A stretch of DNA of 61,801 nt. Origin: an uncultured Lachnospiraceae bacterium (GTDB lineage Bacteria > Bacillota > Clostridia > Lachnospirales > Lachnospiraceae). Of this stretch, positions 1-8,890 are shown piece by piece (positions within the stretch are counted from its first letter, which is position 1; every line of letters starts with the position of its first letter). The DNA is taken from assembly GCA_947037115.1 (NCBI GenBank), contig CAMQTN010000009.1, forward strand, positions 1-61,801, read 5' to 3'. Position numbers and translations under genes: made by a program. Below the pieces are notes generated by a model. That model was not told the origin of the DNA and did no database searches. It saw only the letters and a list, made by a program, of their open reading frames with translations.

Positions 1-47
1 GTTTTTATTCTTTTTTATCTTATTGGACCTCTCTTTGGACAGTGGTG

Positions 48-740
48 CTATGCCAAATCTGATTCAATTTTAATAAATTTCAATATATTTTCATTCATTG
101 GTTGAATTTGATTATATACAAACCCAATTTCCCTTGGAGATATTGGGTTGGATAATTCTATTTCTAAAAGTGAACCTGCACTCAGTTCATGTTCAACAAA
201 TTTTTTTACAACGCACGCTATACCTATCCCCATCTTGGCAAATTCAATAAGCAGATCCATTTCGTTTACTTCAAGAATATGCAAGGGAGTAATTTTATTT
301 TTAGCATAATAGCTGTTCAAATGTCTACGGGAAACATTATCTTTATCAAGCAATATAATTTTGCCATGTTCAAATATCCTGTCATTATTGCAATTTAATT
401 TATCCCGATATGTGGGAGCACAAACAAATATGTATTCAATTATTCCTAAAGGATGATATATTGCTGTCCCTAAATTTTCTGGTTTTGCAGCAAGAGCTAA
501 GTCTATATTACACTGTTCAACCATTGAGCAGGCAGCTGATGATGATGTACAGCTAATAGATATATCCGTATCAGGATACACACTTGTAAACTCTTTGAGA
601 TAAGGCATAAGGAAATGCTTGCACAGCACATTGCTGGCAGCTATTCGCAAATAACCTGTACTCTGATGAAATCTGAGTCTGTCTTCCATTTCTAAAAGTA
701 TATGAAATGCCCGTTTTACATTCTCATACAACTTCCGACG
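48..740 (-). pseudogene. LysR-family regulator lacking its helix-turn-helix domain
   Basis: This frame encodes the co-inducer-binding part of a LysR-type transcriptional regulator. The linker helix (KLYENVKRAFHILLEMEDRL) leads into a type 2 periplasmic-binding fold with typical motifs such as LRIAASNVLCKHFLMPYL and NIDLALAAKPENLG. About 60 N-terminal residues, including the winged helix-turn-helix, are missing. The homology stops near 735-740, where sequence from a methyltransferase gene on the other strand begins. The only upstream ATG lies in that foreign sequence and has no ribosome site. I read it as a 5'-truncated pseudogene. The DNA is visibly more AT-rich than the housekeeping genes to the right, which suits an accessory origin. 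Confidence 0.75.
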
Positions 741-916
741 AAATGACAAAATGGATAGACCAGCCATGTATTGTACCTTTTATGGAATGTATCCCCGATC
801 TATATAAAAACACATTCCGCAAAGAAGTAATTAAAGAAATGTTGGAAAGAACACAACAACCGGATGGTACTTGTTTTGAAACATTCCGCAGGTTACAGGT
901 ATATGCGCAAAAATAA
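738..916 (+). pseudogene. C-terminal remnant of a SAM-dependent methyltransferase
   Basis: The plus strand encodes about 55 residues ending in FRRLQVYAQK and preceded by PFMECIPDLYKNTFRKEVI. This closely resembles the C-terminus of trans-aconitate-methyltransferase-like class I SAM methyltransferases. The Rossmann domain with its SAM-binding motif is absent. The fragment starts where the truncated LysR frame ends on the opposite strand, so both genes were probably cut by a single deletion or inversion. It is not expected to be functional. Confidence 0.65.
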
Positions 917-957
917 TTATCCTCATTTCCAATCTTAAAAAAATGTGCATTAGTCAC

Positions 958-986
958 TTGCAAAACAGTCTTACAAACAGTATGAT
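958..986 (+). promoter_or_regulatory. SigA-type promoter for the COG3044 ATPase
   Basis: A -35 box TTGCAA (958-963) and a -10 box TATGAT (981-986) are separated by 17 bp. The predicted transcript starts near 993 and has a leader of about 125 nt before the ATG at 1120. This is the best promoter-like sequence in the 917-1119 gap. No start site has been mapped. Confidence 0.5.
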
Positions 987-1001
987 CAGTTCTGTAGATA
1001 C

Positions 1002-1026
1002 GCGTCTTACGTTTTATGTATGACGC
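1002..1026 (+). other. Hairpin in the leader of the COG3044 ATPase
   Basis: GCGTCTTAC (1002-1010) can pair with GTATGACGC (1018-1026) with a single T-T mismatch and a 7-nt loop. It lies at the start of the predicted leader and has no U-run, so it is not a terminator. Its role is unknown. It could stabilise the 5' end or be a protein site. Confidence 0.35.
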
Positions 1027-1119
1027 ATTATAGTATGAGAGGATTTTTAAGAAGCCATGCTTCTTTGAGAAGATCTTTACTTCAATCCTTCCGTTTCAGC
1101 GACACAAGGAGGACGCATC

Positions 1120-2781
1120 ATGAGAACACAGGCAGAACTACAGGCAAAGCTGAGAGAGATCGACCACAAGGGCTACAAAGCCTACAAGGTCTTAGAGGGC
1201 GAGTACGATTTCGGGACATACCGCCTCTGTATCGACCATGTGCAGGGCGATCCCTTCGCCACCCCTTCAAGGGTAAGAATCGTATACCGGAATCAGGGAA
1301 ACATCCCCACGACTTATTTTGAAAACAGGCATCGCAGAATTGCAACGGAGGACTATCTGCTCCGCTGTCTGCACCGGGCCCTGCGAAGCGGAGACGGCAG
1401 AGCCGCAAAGGGTTCCGGAAAAAGCGGATTGGTGACCGCCTGCCGGGTCGGGCAGGAAATTCTGGAAACCACGGCCATGCATATCGGAAAGGACGTCATT
1501 GAAGCGCGGATCGAAGTTGGTTTTCCCGCCTTCGGGCGCACTATCGCCGCGGGAGAACTCTCCCAGATCCTCTTCCGCCAGCTCCCCGATCTGGCGCAGA
1601 AATGTTTCCGTATACAGCCCCGTATGAAAGAAGATCTCGACAAAGTGACCGCTCTGGCCGACGACCAGCAGTTTATCCGGGAAGCCCTCTCTGAGCATAA
1701 CCTTGCGGCGTTCGTCGCGGATGGTTCCATCCTGCCCAGAGAAAGCGGCGTGTCCCAGAGACCCCTGAGAGAAGCTGTGGTTTTCAAAAGCCCCGATTCC
1801 CTTGCAATTACTTTAAATCTCCCCCACCGCGGTGAAGTGCGGGGCATGGGAATCCGCCGCGGCATAACCGTGATCGCAGGCGGTGGTTTTCACGGAAAGT
1901 CCACCCTTTTGAAAGCATTGGAGCGGGGCGTGTACAATCATATTGCCGGAGACGGCAGAGAGCTCGTCATCACCGACGAGAGCGCTTTTAAGCTGCGCGC
2001 CGAGGAGAACCGCTGTATTCATGAAACAGATATTTCCATGTTTATCAATAATCTGCCGATGAAATCAGACACAACCCGTTTTCAGACCGAAAACGCCAGC
2101 GGAAGCACTTCGCAGGCCGCCAATACAGTGGAGGCCCTTGCCGCAGGGAGTACCGTGCTTCTCATTGACGAGGACACCTCCGCTACTAACTTTATGGTAC
2201 GCGATACCCGTATGGCCAGGCTCGTCTCCGACGAGAAGGAGCCTATCACACCTTTTATCCGAAAGATCAGAAGCCTTTATCAGGATCTTGGCATTTCTAC
2301 GATATTGGTCGCGGGAAGCTCCGGCGATTATCTGTCGGTAGCCGACACGGTGTTACAGATGGACTGCTACGAGACAAAAGATGTGACCGAACGGGCTAAG
2401 GAACTTACTATTGAATTGATTGAAGAAAAGGCCGCAAAGACCGACTGGCTGAAAAAGGCCGTACGCAAAAAACAGATTGAAAAAGCGCGGACTCACGGCT
2501 GGGATACGATCAGTCTGGATAAAAACGAAATCGATCTGAGATATCTGGAGCAGATCGTTGGCGAAAGCCAGACCGCCGCTCTTGCATACATCATGCAGTA
2601 TACTTTAGAACGGCTGGCTGACGGGAAAAAGACCGTTCCCCAGCTTGCAAAGGAAGTCTCCGACAAGCTGGAAAAAGAGGGCATCCTCTCCCTGACTCCG
2701 AAAAACTATGGGACAGGCCCTGCGGCTTATGTGAGACGGCAGGAAATTCTGGCGTCTCTGGCAAGATATCGGATGCTGTAA
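1120..2781 (+). CDS. ABC-class ATPase, COG3044 family
   Basis: This 553-residue cytoplasmic protein resembles the 'predicted ATPase of the ABC class' family (PF09818). An N-terminal domain of about 240 residues precedes the P-loop AGGGFHGKSTLLKAL (about 253-267). A signature-like SGSTSQAANTVEALAAGS (about 327-344) and the Walker B segment VLLIDEDTSATNFM (about 346-359) follow. There are no membrane segments and no permease gene, so a transport role is unlikely. The biochemical function of the family is not established. The ATG is set by a strong AAGGAGG site about 10 nt upstream. The gene runs convergently toward uvrA and shares a bidirectional terminator with it. A tie to DNA repair is suggested only by this proximity. 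Confidence 0.85.
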   Translation: MRTQAELQAKLREIDHKGYKAYKVLEGEYDFGTYRLCIDHVQGDPFATPSRVRIVYRNQGNIPTTYFENRHRRIATEDYLLRCLHRALRSGDGRAAKGSGKSGLVTACRVGQEILETTAMHIGKDVIEARIEVGFPAFGRTIAAGELSQILFRQLPDLAQKCFRIQPRMKEDLDKVTALADDQQFIREALSEHNLAAFVADGSILPRESGVSQRPLREAVVFKSPDSLAITLNLPHRGEVRGMGIRRGITVIAGGGFHGKSTLLKALERGVYNHIAGDGRELVITDESAFKLRAEENRCIHETDISMFINNLPMKSDTTRFQTENASGSTSQAANTVEALAAGSTVLLIDEDTSATNFMVRDTRMARLVSDEKEPITPFIRKIRSLYQDLGISTILVAGSSGDYLSVADTVLQMDCYETKDVTERAKELTIELIEEKAAKTDWLKKAVRKKQIEKARTHGWDTISLDKNEIDLRYLEQIVGESQTAALAYIMQYTLERLADGKKTVPQLAKEVSDKLEKEGILSLTPKNYGTGPAAYVRRQEILASLARYRML

Positions 2782-2828
2782 TAATGTGATTGTTGCAGTA
2801 CGACACCGAAATGATCTCCATCAAGGTA

Positions 2829-2868
2829 AAAAGCGTAGAACCGGATCTTTCCATAGTTCTGCGCTTTT
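2829..2868. terminator. Bidirectional intrinsic terminator between the ATPase gene and uvrA
   Basis: A-rich AAAAGCGTAGAAC (2829-2841) pairs with GTTCTGCGCTTTT (2856-2868) around a 14-nt loop, with one G-U pair. The A-tract and T-tract flanks let it work on both strands. That fits the convergent arrangement of the ATPase gene and uvrA. Confidence 0.75.
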
Positions 2869-2883
2869 CTTTGTTAATTTTAA

Positions 2884-5754
2884 TTATTTATGCTCCGCCG
2901 CTTTCTCAAGCATTTTCTTAATATATACGCCAGTGTAGGATTTGCTGTTTTGAGTGATCTTCTCCGGCGTTCCTTCTGCAATGACGGTGCCTCCGCCCTC
3001 ACCGCCTTCCGGGCCCATGTCAATGATATAATCGGCAGTCTTGATCACATCAAGATTGTGCTCGATGACCACCACCGTGTTGCCGCCTTCAGCCAGCTTG
3101 TGCAGAATATCCACCAGCTTATGCACATCCGCAAAGTGCAGACCTGTAGTAGGCTCATCCAGAATATAAATGGTCTTACCTGTGCTCCGCTTGGAAAGTT
3201 CAGTCGCCAGCTTAATGCGCTGTGCCTCGCCGCCTGAGAGCGTGGTGGAAGGCTGCCCAAGTTTCACATAAGAAAGCCCCACGTCATTCAGTGTTTCTAT
3301 TTTTCTGCGGATGGAGGGCAGATTCTCAAAAAAGGGAACCGCTTCTTCCACAGTCATATCGAGCACATCGAAAATGCTCTTTCCTTTATATTTTACCTCC
3401 AGAGTCTCCCGATTGTACCGCTTGCCGCCGCAGACCTCGCAGGGCACATAGACGTCCGGCAGAAAATGCATTTCTATCTTAATAATGCCATCGCCGCCGC
3501 AGGCCTCGCACCGGCCGCCCTTCACATTAAAGCTGAACCTTCCCTTCTTATAGCCTCTGGCCTTCGCATCCTGCGTGGTGGCAAAAAGATCCCGTATCTG
3601 GTCAAAGACCCCCGTATAAGTGGCAGGGTTGGAGCGGGGCGTCCTGCCGATAGGCGACTGATCAATGTTAATCACCTTGTCGAGTTGGTCGATCCCCAAA
3701 ATCCCCTTATGTTTCCCGGGGATGCAGCGCGCTCTGTTCAAGTCTCTTGCCAGGTGCTTATAGAGAATCTCATTGACAAGAGAGCTCTTACCCGAGCCGG
3801 ATACGCCTGTGACGCAAGTCAGGATACCTGTCGGAAACTTTACGTCAATCTTTTTCAGGTTATTCTCCTGTGCACCTTTGACTGTGAGCCAGCCCAAAGG
3901 TTTTCTGCGTGTTTTCGGCACCGGAATCTGCAGCCTTCCGCTCAGGTACTGCCCTGTGACAGACTCCTCCACCTGCATAATCTCCTCCGCCGTGCCCTGG
4001 GCTACTACCTCACCGCCGCTGCTTCCGGCTCCCGGCCCGATATCCACGATATGATCTGCCGCCAGCATGGTATCCTCGTCATGTTCCACCACGAGAAGCG
4101 TATTGCCCATATCCCGCAGGTTCTTGAGCGCCGCAATCAGCTTGTCATTGTCCCGCTGATGCAGTCCGATACTGGGCTCGTCCAGAATATAGCAGACTCC
4201 TACCAGCCCCGATCCGATCTGCGTCGCCAGACGGATTCTCTGTGCCTCTCCGCCGGAGAGAGAACTTGTAGCTCTCGCCAGAGACAAATACTCCAAACCT
4301 ACTTCCACCAGAAAGCCCACCCTGGCCCGGATTTCTTTCAGCACGCGTCTGCCGATCAGCTCCTGCTGCGGCGTCAGCTTCATATCGCCAATAAAAGCGT
4401 GCAGCCTTGCAACAGACATGGATGTGATTTCGAAAATATTCTTATCACACACTGTCACCGCCAAAGACTCTTTCTTCAGGCGCATACCTTTACATTCTTT
4501 ACAGGGAGTAATGCGCATAAAGCTCTCATACTCCTGCTTGCTCCATTCAGAGCCTGTCTCCCGATAACGCCGCTCCACATTTTTGATCACACCCTCAAAA
4601 ACCACCGGGTAGACGCCGCTGCCCCTCTGCCCCTCATAGTGAACATCCACTGACTTGGTTGTACCGTAGATGATCATATCCTGTATCTCCTCAGGGAGCT
4701 CTTCAAAAGGCGTTTGCAGACTGAATTTAAACTTGTTGGCCAGGGCCTGTAAAATCGCGTTGGTAAAACTGCCCTTATCACCGCTGGACTGCCATCCCAA
4801 AACAGTAATCGCCCCGTCTTCCAGACTGACGCTTTTATCAGGTATAATCAGATCCACGTCGAACTCCATCTTATAACCCAGGCCGAAGCAGCCCGGACAT
4901 GCCCCAAAAGGATTGTTAAAGGAAAAACTTCTCGGCTCAATCTCACTGATACTGATTCCACAGTCGGGACAGGCAAAACTCTGGCTGAACTGAATCGGCT
5001 CTCCGTCTATTACGTCAAGCGTCATCAATCCTTCCGCCAGCGCAAAAACGTTCTCCACGGAATCCGTCAGGCGGCGTTCTATCCCCGCCTTGACCACAAG
5101 ACGGTCCACCACAATCTCTATGTTATGCTTGATATTTTTATCTAATTTGAAATCATCCGACTCTTCGCTCAGATCGTAGAGACTGCCGTCCACCCGTACT
5201 CTCACATAACCGCTTCGCCGCGCCCGGTCAAAGATCTTCTCGTGTTGACCCTTTCTGCCCCGCACAACCGGCGCAAGCAGCTGGATTTTCGTCCCCTCGG
5301 GCAAAGCCATCACCTGATCCACAATCTGGTCTACCGTCTGCTTTTTGATCTCCTTACCGCAGTTTGGGCAGTGGGGAATACCGATACGGGCATAAAGCAG
5401 TCGAAAATAGTCGTAAATCTCCGTCACCGTGCCCACTGTGGAACGGGGATTTCTGTTTGTAGATTTCTGATCAATGGAGATAGCCGGAGAAAGTCCCTCG
5501 ATCCGTTCCACATCCGGCTTTTCCATCTGCCCCAGAAACTGTCTTGCATAGGAGGAGAGAGATTCCATGTAACGTCTCTGTCCCTCCGCGTAAATTGTGT
5601 CGAAGGCAAGGGAAGATTTTCCCGAACCCGACAGTCCCGTGAGCACCACAAACTCATTGCGGGGGATATTCAAATCAATTCCTTTCAAGTTGTGTTCGTT
5701 CGCGCCGCGAATCTTAATGTACTCCCGCGGACGCATCTTAATAGTATCAGACAT
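2884..5754 (-). CDS. uvrA: Excinuclease ABC subunit A
   Basis: UvrA is the damage-recognition ATPase of nucleotide excision repair. As a dimer it loads UvrB onto lesions. The 956 residues match the usual length of about 940-960. The first Walker [13 protein letters not shown] is at about 40-51 and the second [13 protein letters not shown] near 648. The zinc modules CPDCG...CPGC and CEACGGDG...CEVCGG and the ABC signatures [12 protein letters not shown] and [12 protein letters not shown] are all present. The gene lies 89 bp after uvrB on the same strand with no terminator seen between them. It is therefore probably co-transcribed from the LexA-box promoter near 8100. An AGAGGG-type ribosome site precedes the ATG. 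Confidence 0.98.
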   Translation of the reverse strand: MSDTIKMRPREYIKIRGANEHNLKGIDLNIPRNEFVVLTGLSGSGKSSLAFDTIYAEGQRRYMESLSSYARQFLGQMEKPDVERIEGLSPAISIDQKSTNRNPRSTVGTVTEIYDYFRLLYARIGIPHCPNCGKEIKKQTVDQIVDQVMALPEGTKIQLLAPVVRGRKGQHEKIFDRARRSGYVRVRVDGSLYDLSEESDDFKLDKNIKHNIEIVVDRLVVKAGIERRLTDSVENVFALAEGLMTLDVIDGEPIQFSQSFACPDCGISISEIEPRSFSFNNPFGACPGCFGLGYKMEFDVDLIIPDKSVSLEDGAITVLGWQSSGDKGSFTNAILQALANKFKFSLQTPFEELPEEIQDMIIYGTTKSVDVHYEGQRGSGVYPVVFEGVIKNVERRYRETGSEWSKQEYESFMRITPCKECKGMRLKKESLAVTVCDKNIFEITSMSVARLHAFIGDMKLTPQQELIGRRVLKEIRARVGFLVEVGLEYLSLARATSSLSGGEAQRIRLATQIGSGLVGVCYILDEPSIGLHQRDNDKLIAALKNLRDMGNTLLVVEHDEDTMLAADHIVDIGPGAGSSGGEVVAQGTAEEIMQVEESVTGQYLSGRLQIPVPKTRRKPLGWLTVKGAQENNLKKIDVKFPTGILTCVTGVSGSGKSSLVNEILYKHLARDLNRARCIPGKHKGILGIDQLDKVINIDQSPIGRTPRSNPATYTGVFDQIRDLFATTQDAKARGYKKGRFSFNVKGGRCEACGGDGIIKIEMHFLPDVYVPCEVCGGKRYNRETLEVKYKGKSIFDVLDMTVEEAVPFFENLPSIRRKIETLNDVGLSYVKLGQPSTTLSGGEAQRIKLATELSKRSTGKTIYILDEPTTGLHFADVHKLVDILHKLAEGGNTVVVIEHNLDVIKTADYIIDMGPEGGEGGGTVIAEGTPEKITQNSKSYTGVYIKKMLEKAAEHK

Positions 5755-5843
5755 GCTGTTTACCCTCTTTTTCTCACGTTTTTCTCACCAAAGCCAAACT
5801 TCCTGTCAGCTTTTATAACATGCAAAAACATAACCGCCGTATC

Positions 5844-7832
5844 TCATGACTTGTCAAAATCCCTGAGCTTGACTTTCAAATCCACCATCCGGTCACGCAG
5901 CTCTGCCGCCGCCTCGAAGTTCAGATCCGCTGCGGCCTTTTTCATCTGCTTCTCCACTTCCTTGACCAGCTTTTCCAGCTCTTCCCTGCTCATGGACTCC
6001 GGGTCCTTCTCGAACCGCTGTTCTTCCTTCGCAATGGTCTTCGAAATACTGATCAGATCCCGTACCGCCTTCTGGATCGTCTGAGGTGTAATGCCATGCT
6101 CCTCATTGTACGCTTCCTGAATCTTACGGCGGCGGTTCGTCTCCGTAATCGCCATGTTCATGGAATCCGTCATATCATCCGCATACATGACCACATGCCC
6201 TTTGGCATTTCTGGCCGCCCGCCCGATGGTCTGAATCAGGGAGGTTGCGGATCGCAGAAAACCTTCTTTATCCGCATCCAGAATGGCCACCAGCTCTATT
6301 TCCGGAATATCAAGTCCCTCGCGCAAAAGGTTGATTCCCACCAGCACATCAAAGACGTCCAGACGCATATCCCGGATGATTTCGGCCCGCTCCAGCGTAT
6401 CGATATCAGAGTGCAGATATTTGACCCGAATCCCTACGTCGTTCATATAGGCCGTCAAGTCCTCCGCCATCCGCTTTGTGAGCGTGGTCACCAATACTTT
6501 ACCCTTGTCCGCCACTACCCTGTTGATCTCCGAAATAAGGTCGTCAATCTGTCCTTCCACCGGCCGCACGGAAACCTCCGGGTCCAGCAGACCGGTAGGC
6601 CGTATAATCTGTTCCGTGCGGAACAGCTCATGCGCCGCTTCATAATCGGACGGCGTTGCAGAAACGAAAAGCATCTGGTCAATATGACCCTCAAATTCCT
6701 CAAAGCAGAGCGGCCGGTTGTCCAGTGCGGAAGGCAGCCGGAACCCGTAATCGACCAGCGTATTTTTTCTGGATCTGTCTCCCGCAAACATGCCCCGTAT
6801 CTGTGGAATCGTCATATGCGACTCATCTATGATAATCAGAAAATCATCCTTAAAATAGTCCAGCAGTGTAAAGGGCGGTTCCCCTTCCGCCATGCCGTTC
6901 AGGTGCCGGGAATAGTTCTCTATCCCGGTGCAAAACCCAGTTTCCCGAAGCATTTCGATATCAAAATTGGTTCTCTCCGAAATTCTCTGGGCTTCCAGAA
7001 GCTTGTCCTCGCTCTTAAAAAATTTAACCCGCTCATCCAGCTCCTGCTCGATTACTTTACAGGCGGTATGAATTTTCTCCTGCGCTACGACATAATGGGA
7101 CGCAGGAAAAATCATCACGTGTTCCAAAACCGCATGCACCTGTCCCGTCAGCGGGTCTGCCTCCGCAATCCGGTCAATTTCATCCCCGAAAAACTCTACA
7201 CGGATCAGATAATCACCGCCCTGCGCCGGACAGATTTCCACCACATCTCCACGAACCCGGAAACAGCACCGGTCCAGATCCATGTCGTTCCTGTCATACT
7301 GCATCTCGATAAGGCCGCGGATCACCTCATCCCGGTCCTTCGTCATACCGGGACGCAGGGACATACTCATGCCCGCATATTCTTCGGGACTTCCCAGTCC
7401 ATAGATACAGGAAACGCTGGCAATCACCACCACGTCACGCCGTTCCGTCAGAGAGGCAGTGGCAGAAAGCCGCAGCTTGTCTATTTCATCGTTAATGGAA
7501 GAATCCTTCGCAATATAGGTGTCCGTGGACGGCACGTAGGCCTCCGGCTGGTAATAATCATAGTAGGACACAAAATATTCCACTGCATTTTCAGGGAAAA
7601 ATTCTTTGAACTCACCGTACAGCTGTCCGGCAAGAGTCTTATTGTGCGCTATTACCAAAGTCGGCTTCTGGAGCTGCTGGATGATATTCGCCATGGTAAA
7701 GGTCTTTCCGGAGCCTGTAACCCCCAGCAAAGTCTGGAATTGGTTGCCTTCTTTGAAGCCTTTCACGAGGGCTTCTATGGCCTGCGGCTGGTCGCCGGTG
7801 GGTTGGTATTCACTGTGCAATTTGAACAACAT
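5844..7832 (-). CDS. uvrB: Excinuclease ABC subunit B
   Basis: UvrB is the DNA-clamping helicase-like subunit that verifies damage and recruits UvrC. Starting at ATG 7832 the protein has 662 residues, the usual size, and begins [20 protein letters not shown]. This start is chosen because GGAGGTGA sits 9-10 nt upstream. Longer in-frame starts upstream would add residues across a hairpin and lack a ribosome site. Visible features are the P-loop [14 protein letters not shown] (about 35-48), the aromatic beta-hairpin [12 protein letters not shown], the DEAD-like DESH, helicase motif [11 protein letters not shown] and a C-terminal UVR domain ([13 protein letters not shown]) for UvrC contact. It is the first gene of the uvrBA unit. 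Confidence 0.98.
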   Translation of the reverse strand: MLFKLHSEYQPTGDQPQAIEALVKGFKEGNQFQTLLGVTGSGKTFTMANIIQQLQKPTLVIAHNKTLAGQLYGEFKEFFPENAVEYFVSYYDYYQPEAYVPSTDTYIAKDSSINDEIDKLRLSATASLTERRDVVVIASVSCIYGLGSPEEYAGMSMSLRPGMTKDRDEVIRGLIEMQYDRNDMDLDRCCFRVRGDVVEICPAQGGDYLIRVEFFGDEIDRIAEADPLTGQVHAVLEHVMIFPASHYVVAQEKIHTACKVIEQELDERVKFFKSEDKLLEAQRISERTNFDIEMLRETGFCTGIENYSRHLNGMAEGEPPFTLLDYFKDDFLIIIDESHMTIPQIRGMFAGDRSRKNTLVDYGFRLPSALDNRPLCFEEFEGHIDQMLFVSATPSDYEAAHELFRTEQIIRPTGLLDPEVSVRPVEGQIDDLISEINRVVADKGKVLVTTLTKRMAEDLTAYMNDVGIRVKYLHSDIDTLERAEIIRDMRLDVFDVLVGINLLREGLDIPEIELVAILDADKEGFLRSATSLIQTIGRAARNAKGHVVMYADDMTDSMNMAITETNRRRKIQEAYNEEHGITPQTIQKAVRDLISISKTIAKEEQRFEKDPESMSREELEKLVKEVEKQMKKAAADLNFEAAAELRDRMVDLKVKLRDFDKS

Positions 7833-7859
7833 GGAAGAAAAATCACCTCCGATAATCCA

Positions 7860-7959
7860 ATGCGAATGTTCCATTCGCATAGTTAAAAAATTCGCCTATT
7901 GGTACGAAATTCGTGTAAGCACATCTTCCGTTTAACGAAAGATGGCTTTTACACGAATT
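7860..7959 (-). promoter_or_regulatory. Two hairpins in the uvrB 5' leader
   Basis: Just upstream of the uvrB ribosome site lies a perfect palindrome, ATGCGAATG-TTC-CATTCGCAT (7860-7880). A second, longer imperfect inverted repeat pairs AATTCGTGTAA and CATCTT (7908-7927) with AAGATG and TTACACGAATT (7939-7959). Neither is followed by a U-run in the transcribed direction, so they do not look like terminators. With transcription starting near 8065, the leader would be about 230 nt long. Confidence 0.5.
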
Positions 7960-8071
7960 CTGTTCACCAAACTCATTTTTTAATATTGAAAAATCATAAT
8001 AAAACTTACGTGGACACAATAACACCAAAATATCGATCGAGAAACTAATTAGTGTTTTTGAGTCTTCGACG

Positions 8072-8100
8072 ATTATATCATATTGGGTTAAATTTGTACA
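8072..8100 (-). promoter_or_regulatory. Extended -10 promoter for uvrBA
   Basis: On the minus strand a consensus TATAAT (8072-8077), preceded by TGA (an extended -10), lies 17 bp from TGTACA (8095-8100), a weak -35. The weak -35 with an extended -10 fits a regulated promoter. The LexA-like box is 10 bp further upstream. Confidence 0.65.
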
Positions 8101-8109
8101 GCAATTTTT

Positions 8110-8123
8110 AGAACATTCGTTCT
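8110..8123. promoter_or_regulatory. LexA/SOS box
   Basis: AGAACATTCGTTCT is a perfect palindrome matching the Gram-positive LexA consensus GAAC-N4-GTTC. It is directly upstream of the uvrB -35 region. SOS control of uvrBA is established in Bacillus. Here it is inferred from the site alone, and lexA is not in the window. Confidence 0.75.
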
Positions 8124-8155
8124 GTTTCGTGGCTTATCTTCTGTTTGTCCCACAG

Positions 8156-8185
8156 AAAAAATCCCTGTGCCACGAACGGCACAAG
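8156..8185 (-). terminator. Orphan intrinsic terminator
   Basis: Read on the minus strand, TGTGCC-GTTCGT-GGCACA (arms 8167-8172 and 8178-8183) is followed by GGGATTTTTT. This is a good intrinsic terminator. No intact minus-strand gene lies upstream before the plus-strand MerR remnant, so it may be left from a deleted gene. Confidence 0.5.
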
Positions 8186-8224
8186 GATCATTATATTGTT
8201 ACATGATTATATGATATAATTCTC

Positions 8225-8256
8225 TTGACTCTCCCCCACATGGGATAGTTTATACT
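8225..8256 (+). promoter_or_regulatory. MerR-type promoter with an over-long spacer
   Basis: The -35 TTGACT (8225-8230) and the -10 TTATAC/TATACT (8250-8256) are 19-20 bp apart, not 17. The spacer holds an imperfect dyad (CTCCCC...GGGATAG). This geometry is the hallmark of promoters untwisted by MerR-family activators. It drives the MerR-like remnant that follows. Confidence 0.65.
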
Positions 8257-8276
8257 TTTTTGCAAGGAGATTGTAA

Positions 8277-8880
8277 ATGTATCAGATAAGCCAGTTTTCA
8301 AAAATATCCGGCCTAACTGTCAAAGCACTTCGTTACTATGATGAACAAGGTATGCTCAAACCGTCATATCGTGACAAAAACACTTTGTATCGGTATTATG
8401 ATGATAATGATTTAAAAAAAGCACAGTTTATCAGGCTTCTTCGCTCACTGGATTTTTCAATATTGGAAATTAAAGAAGTGCTTGAAATGGTAAATAATGA
8501 AGCAGATTTAACTTATATTCTGCAAGAGAAAATTGCAAATATTAGAGAAAATATACTAAGGGAAAAAGAGTTGATTAAAAAAATAAGTAGTTGTCTTTCC
8601 CCCGATGTAACGAAAACAGAAAGTCAAACTTACGAAATAGCCTTAGAAGAAATTCCGGCAGCCTTAGTAGCTTCAATACGGTTTACAGGCAGGTACAGCG
8701 AAATAGGAGAATATATTCCAGTCCTTTTCAAGGCAGTACAGGGGAATGTGAACGGGATGGTATAGCCGTGATAACACCTTTCAGAGAGATTTACGAAAAA
8801 AGCTGCGGAATGGTATTTAAAGGAAATCCCCAAAATTATGTTACAAAAATATTATTTCCTTACCAATTTTATAAAAAAGA
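8277..8880 (+). pseudogene. MerR-family regulator broken by internal deletion and frameshift
   Basis: The first 150 or so residues are a MerR winged helix (MYQISQFSKISGLTVKALRY), a dimerisation helix and the start of a GyrI-like ligand-binding domain. The frame stops at 8765 (VNGMV-stop). The final GyrI-like segment, ITPFREIYEKSCGMVFKGNP, continues immediately in another frame (about 8770-8870). About 50 residues normally found between these parts are missing. An internal deletion with a frame change therefore destroyed the effector domain. A truncated DNA-binding protein of 162 residues could still be made from AAGGAG (8264) and ATG 8277. Confidence 0.75.
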
Positions 8881-8890
8881 GGATTACAAA

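Noticed and set aside
1020..1322. A 100-residue frame overlapping the start of the ATPase gene
   Set aside because: It is out of frame with the ATPase, lacks a ribosome site and is Arg/His-rich in the manner of a shadow frame.
3466..4653. A 395-residue open frame opposite uvrA
   Set aside because: It is entirely inside uvrA on the other strand, with low-complexity His/Arg-rich sequence and no start signals.
6096..7886. A 596-residue open frame on the plus strand opposite uvrB
   Set aside because: It is the antisense shadow of uvrB. There is no ribosome site or recognisable domain, and the composition is that of reversed coding sequence.
7843..8028. A 61-residue frame in the uvrB leader
   Set aside because: It has no ribosome site, crosses the leader hairpins and lacks protein-like features.
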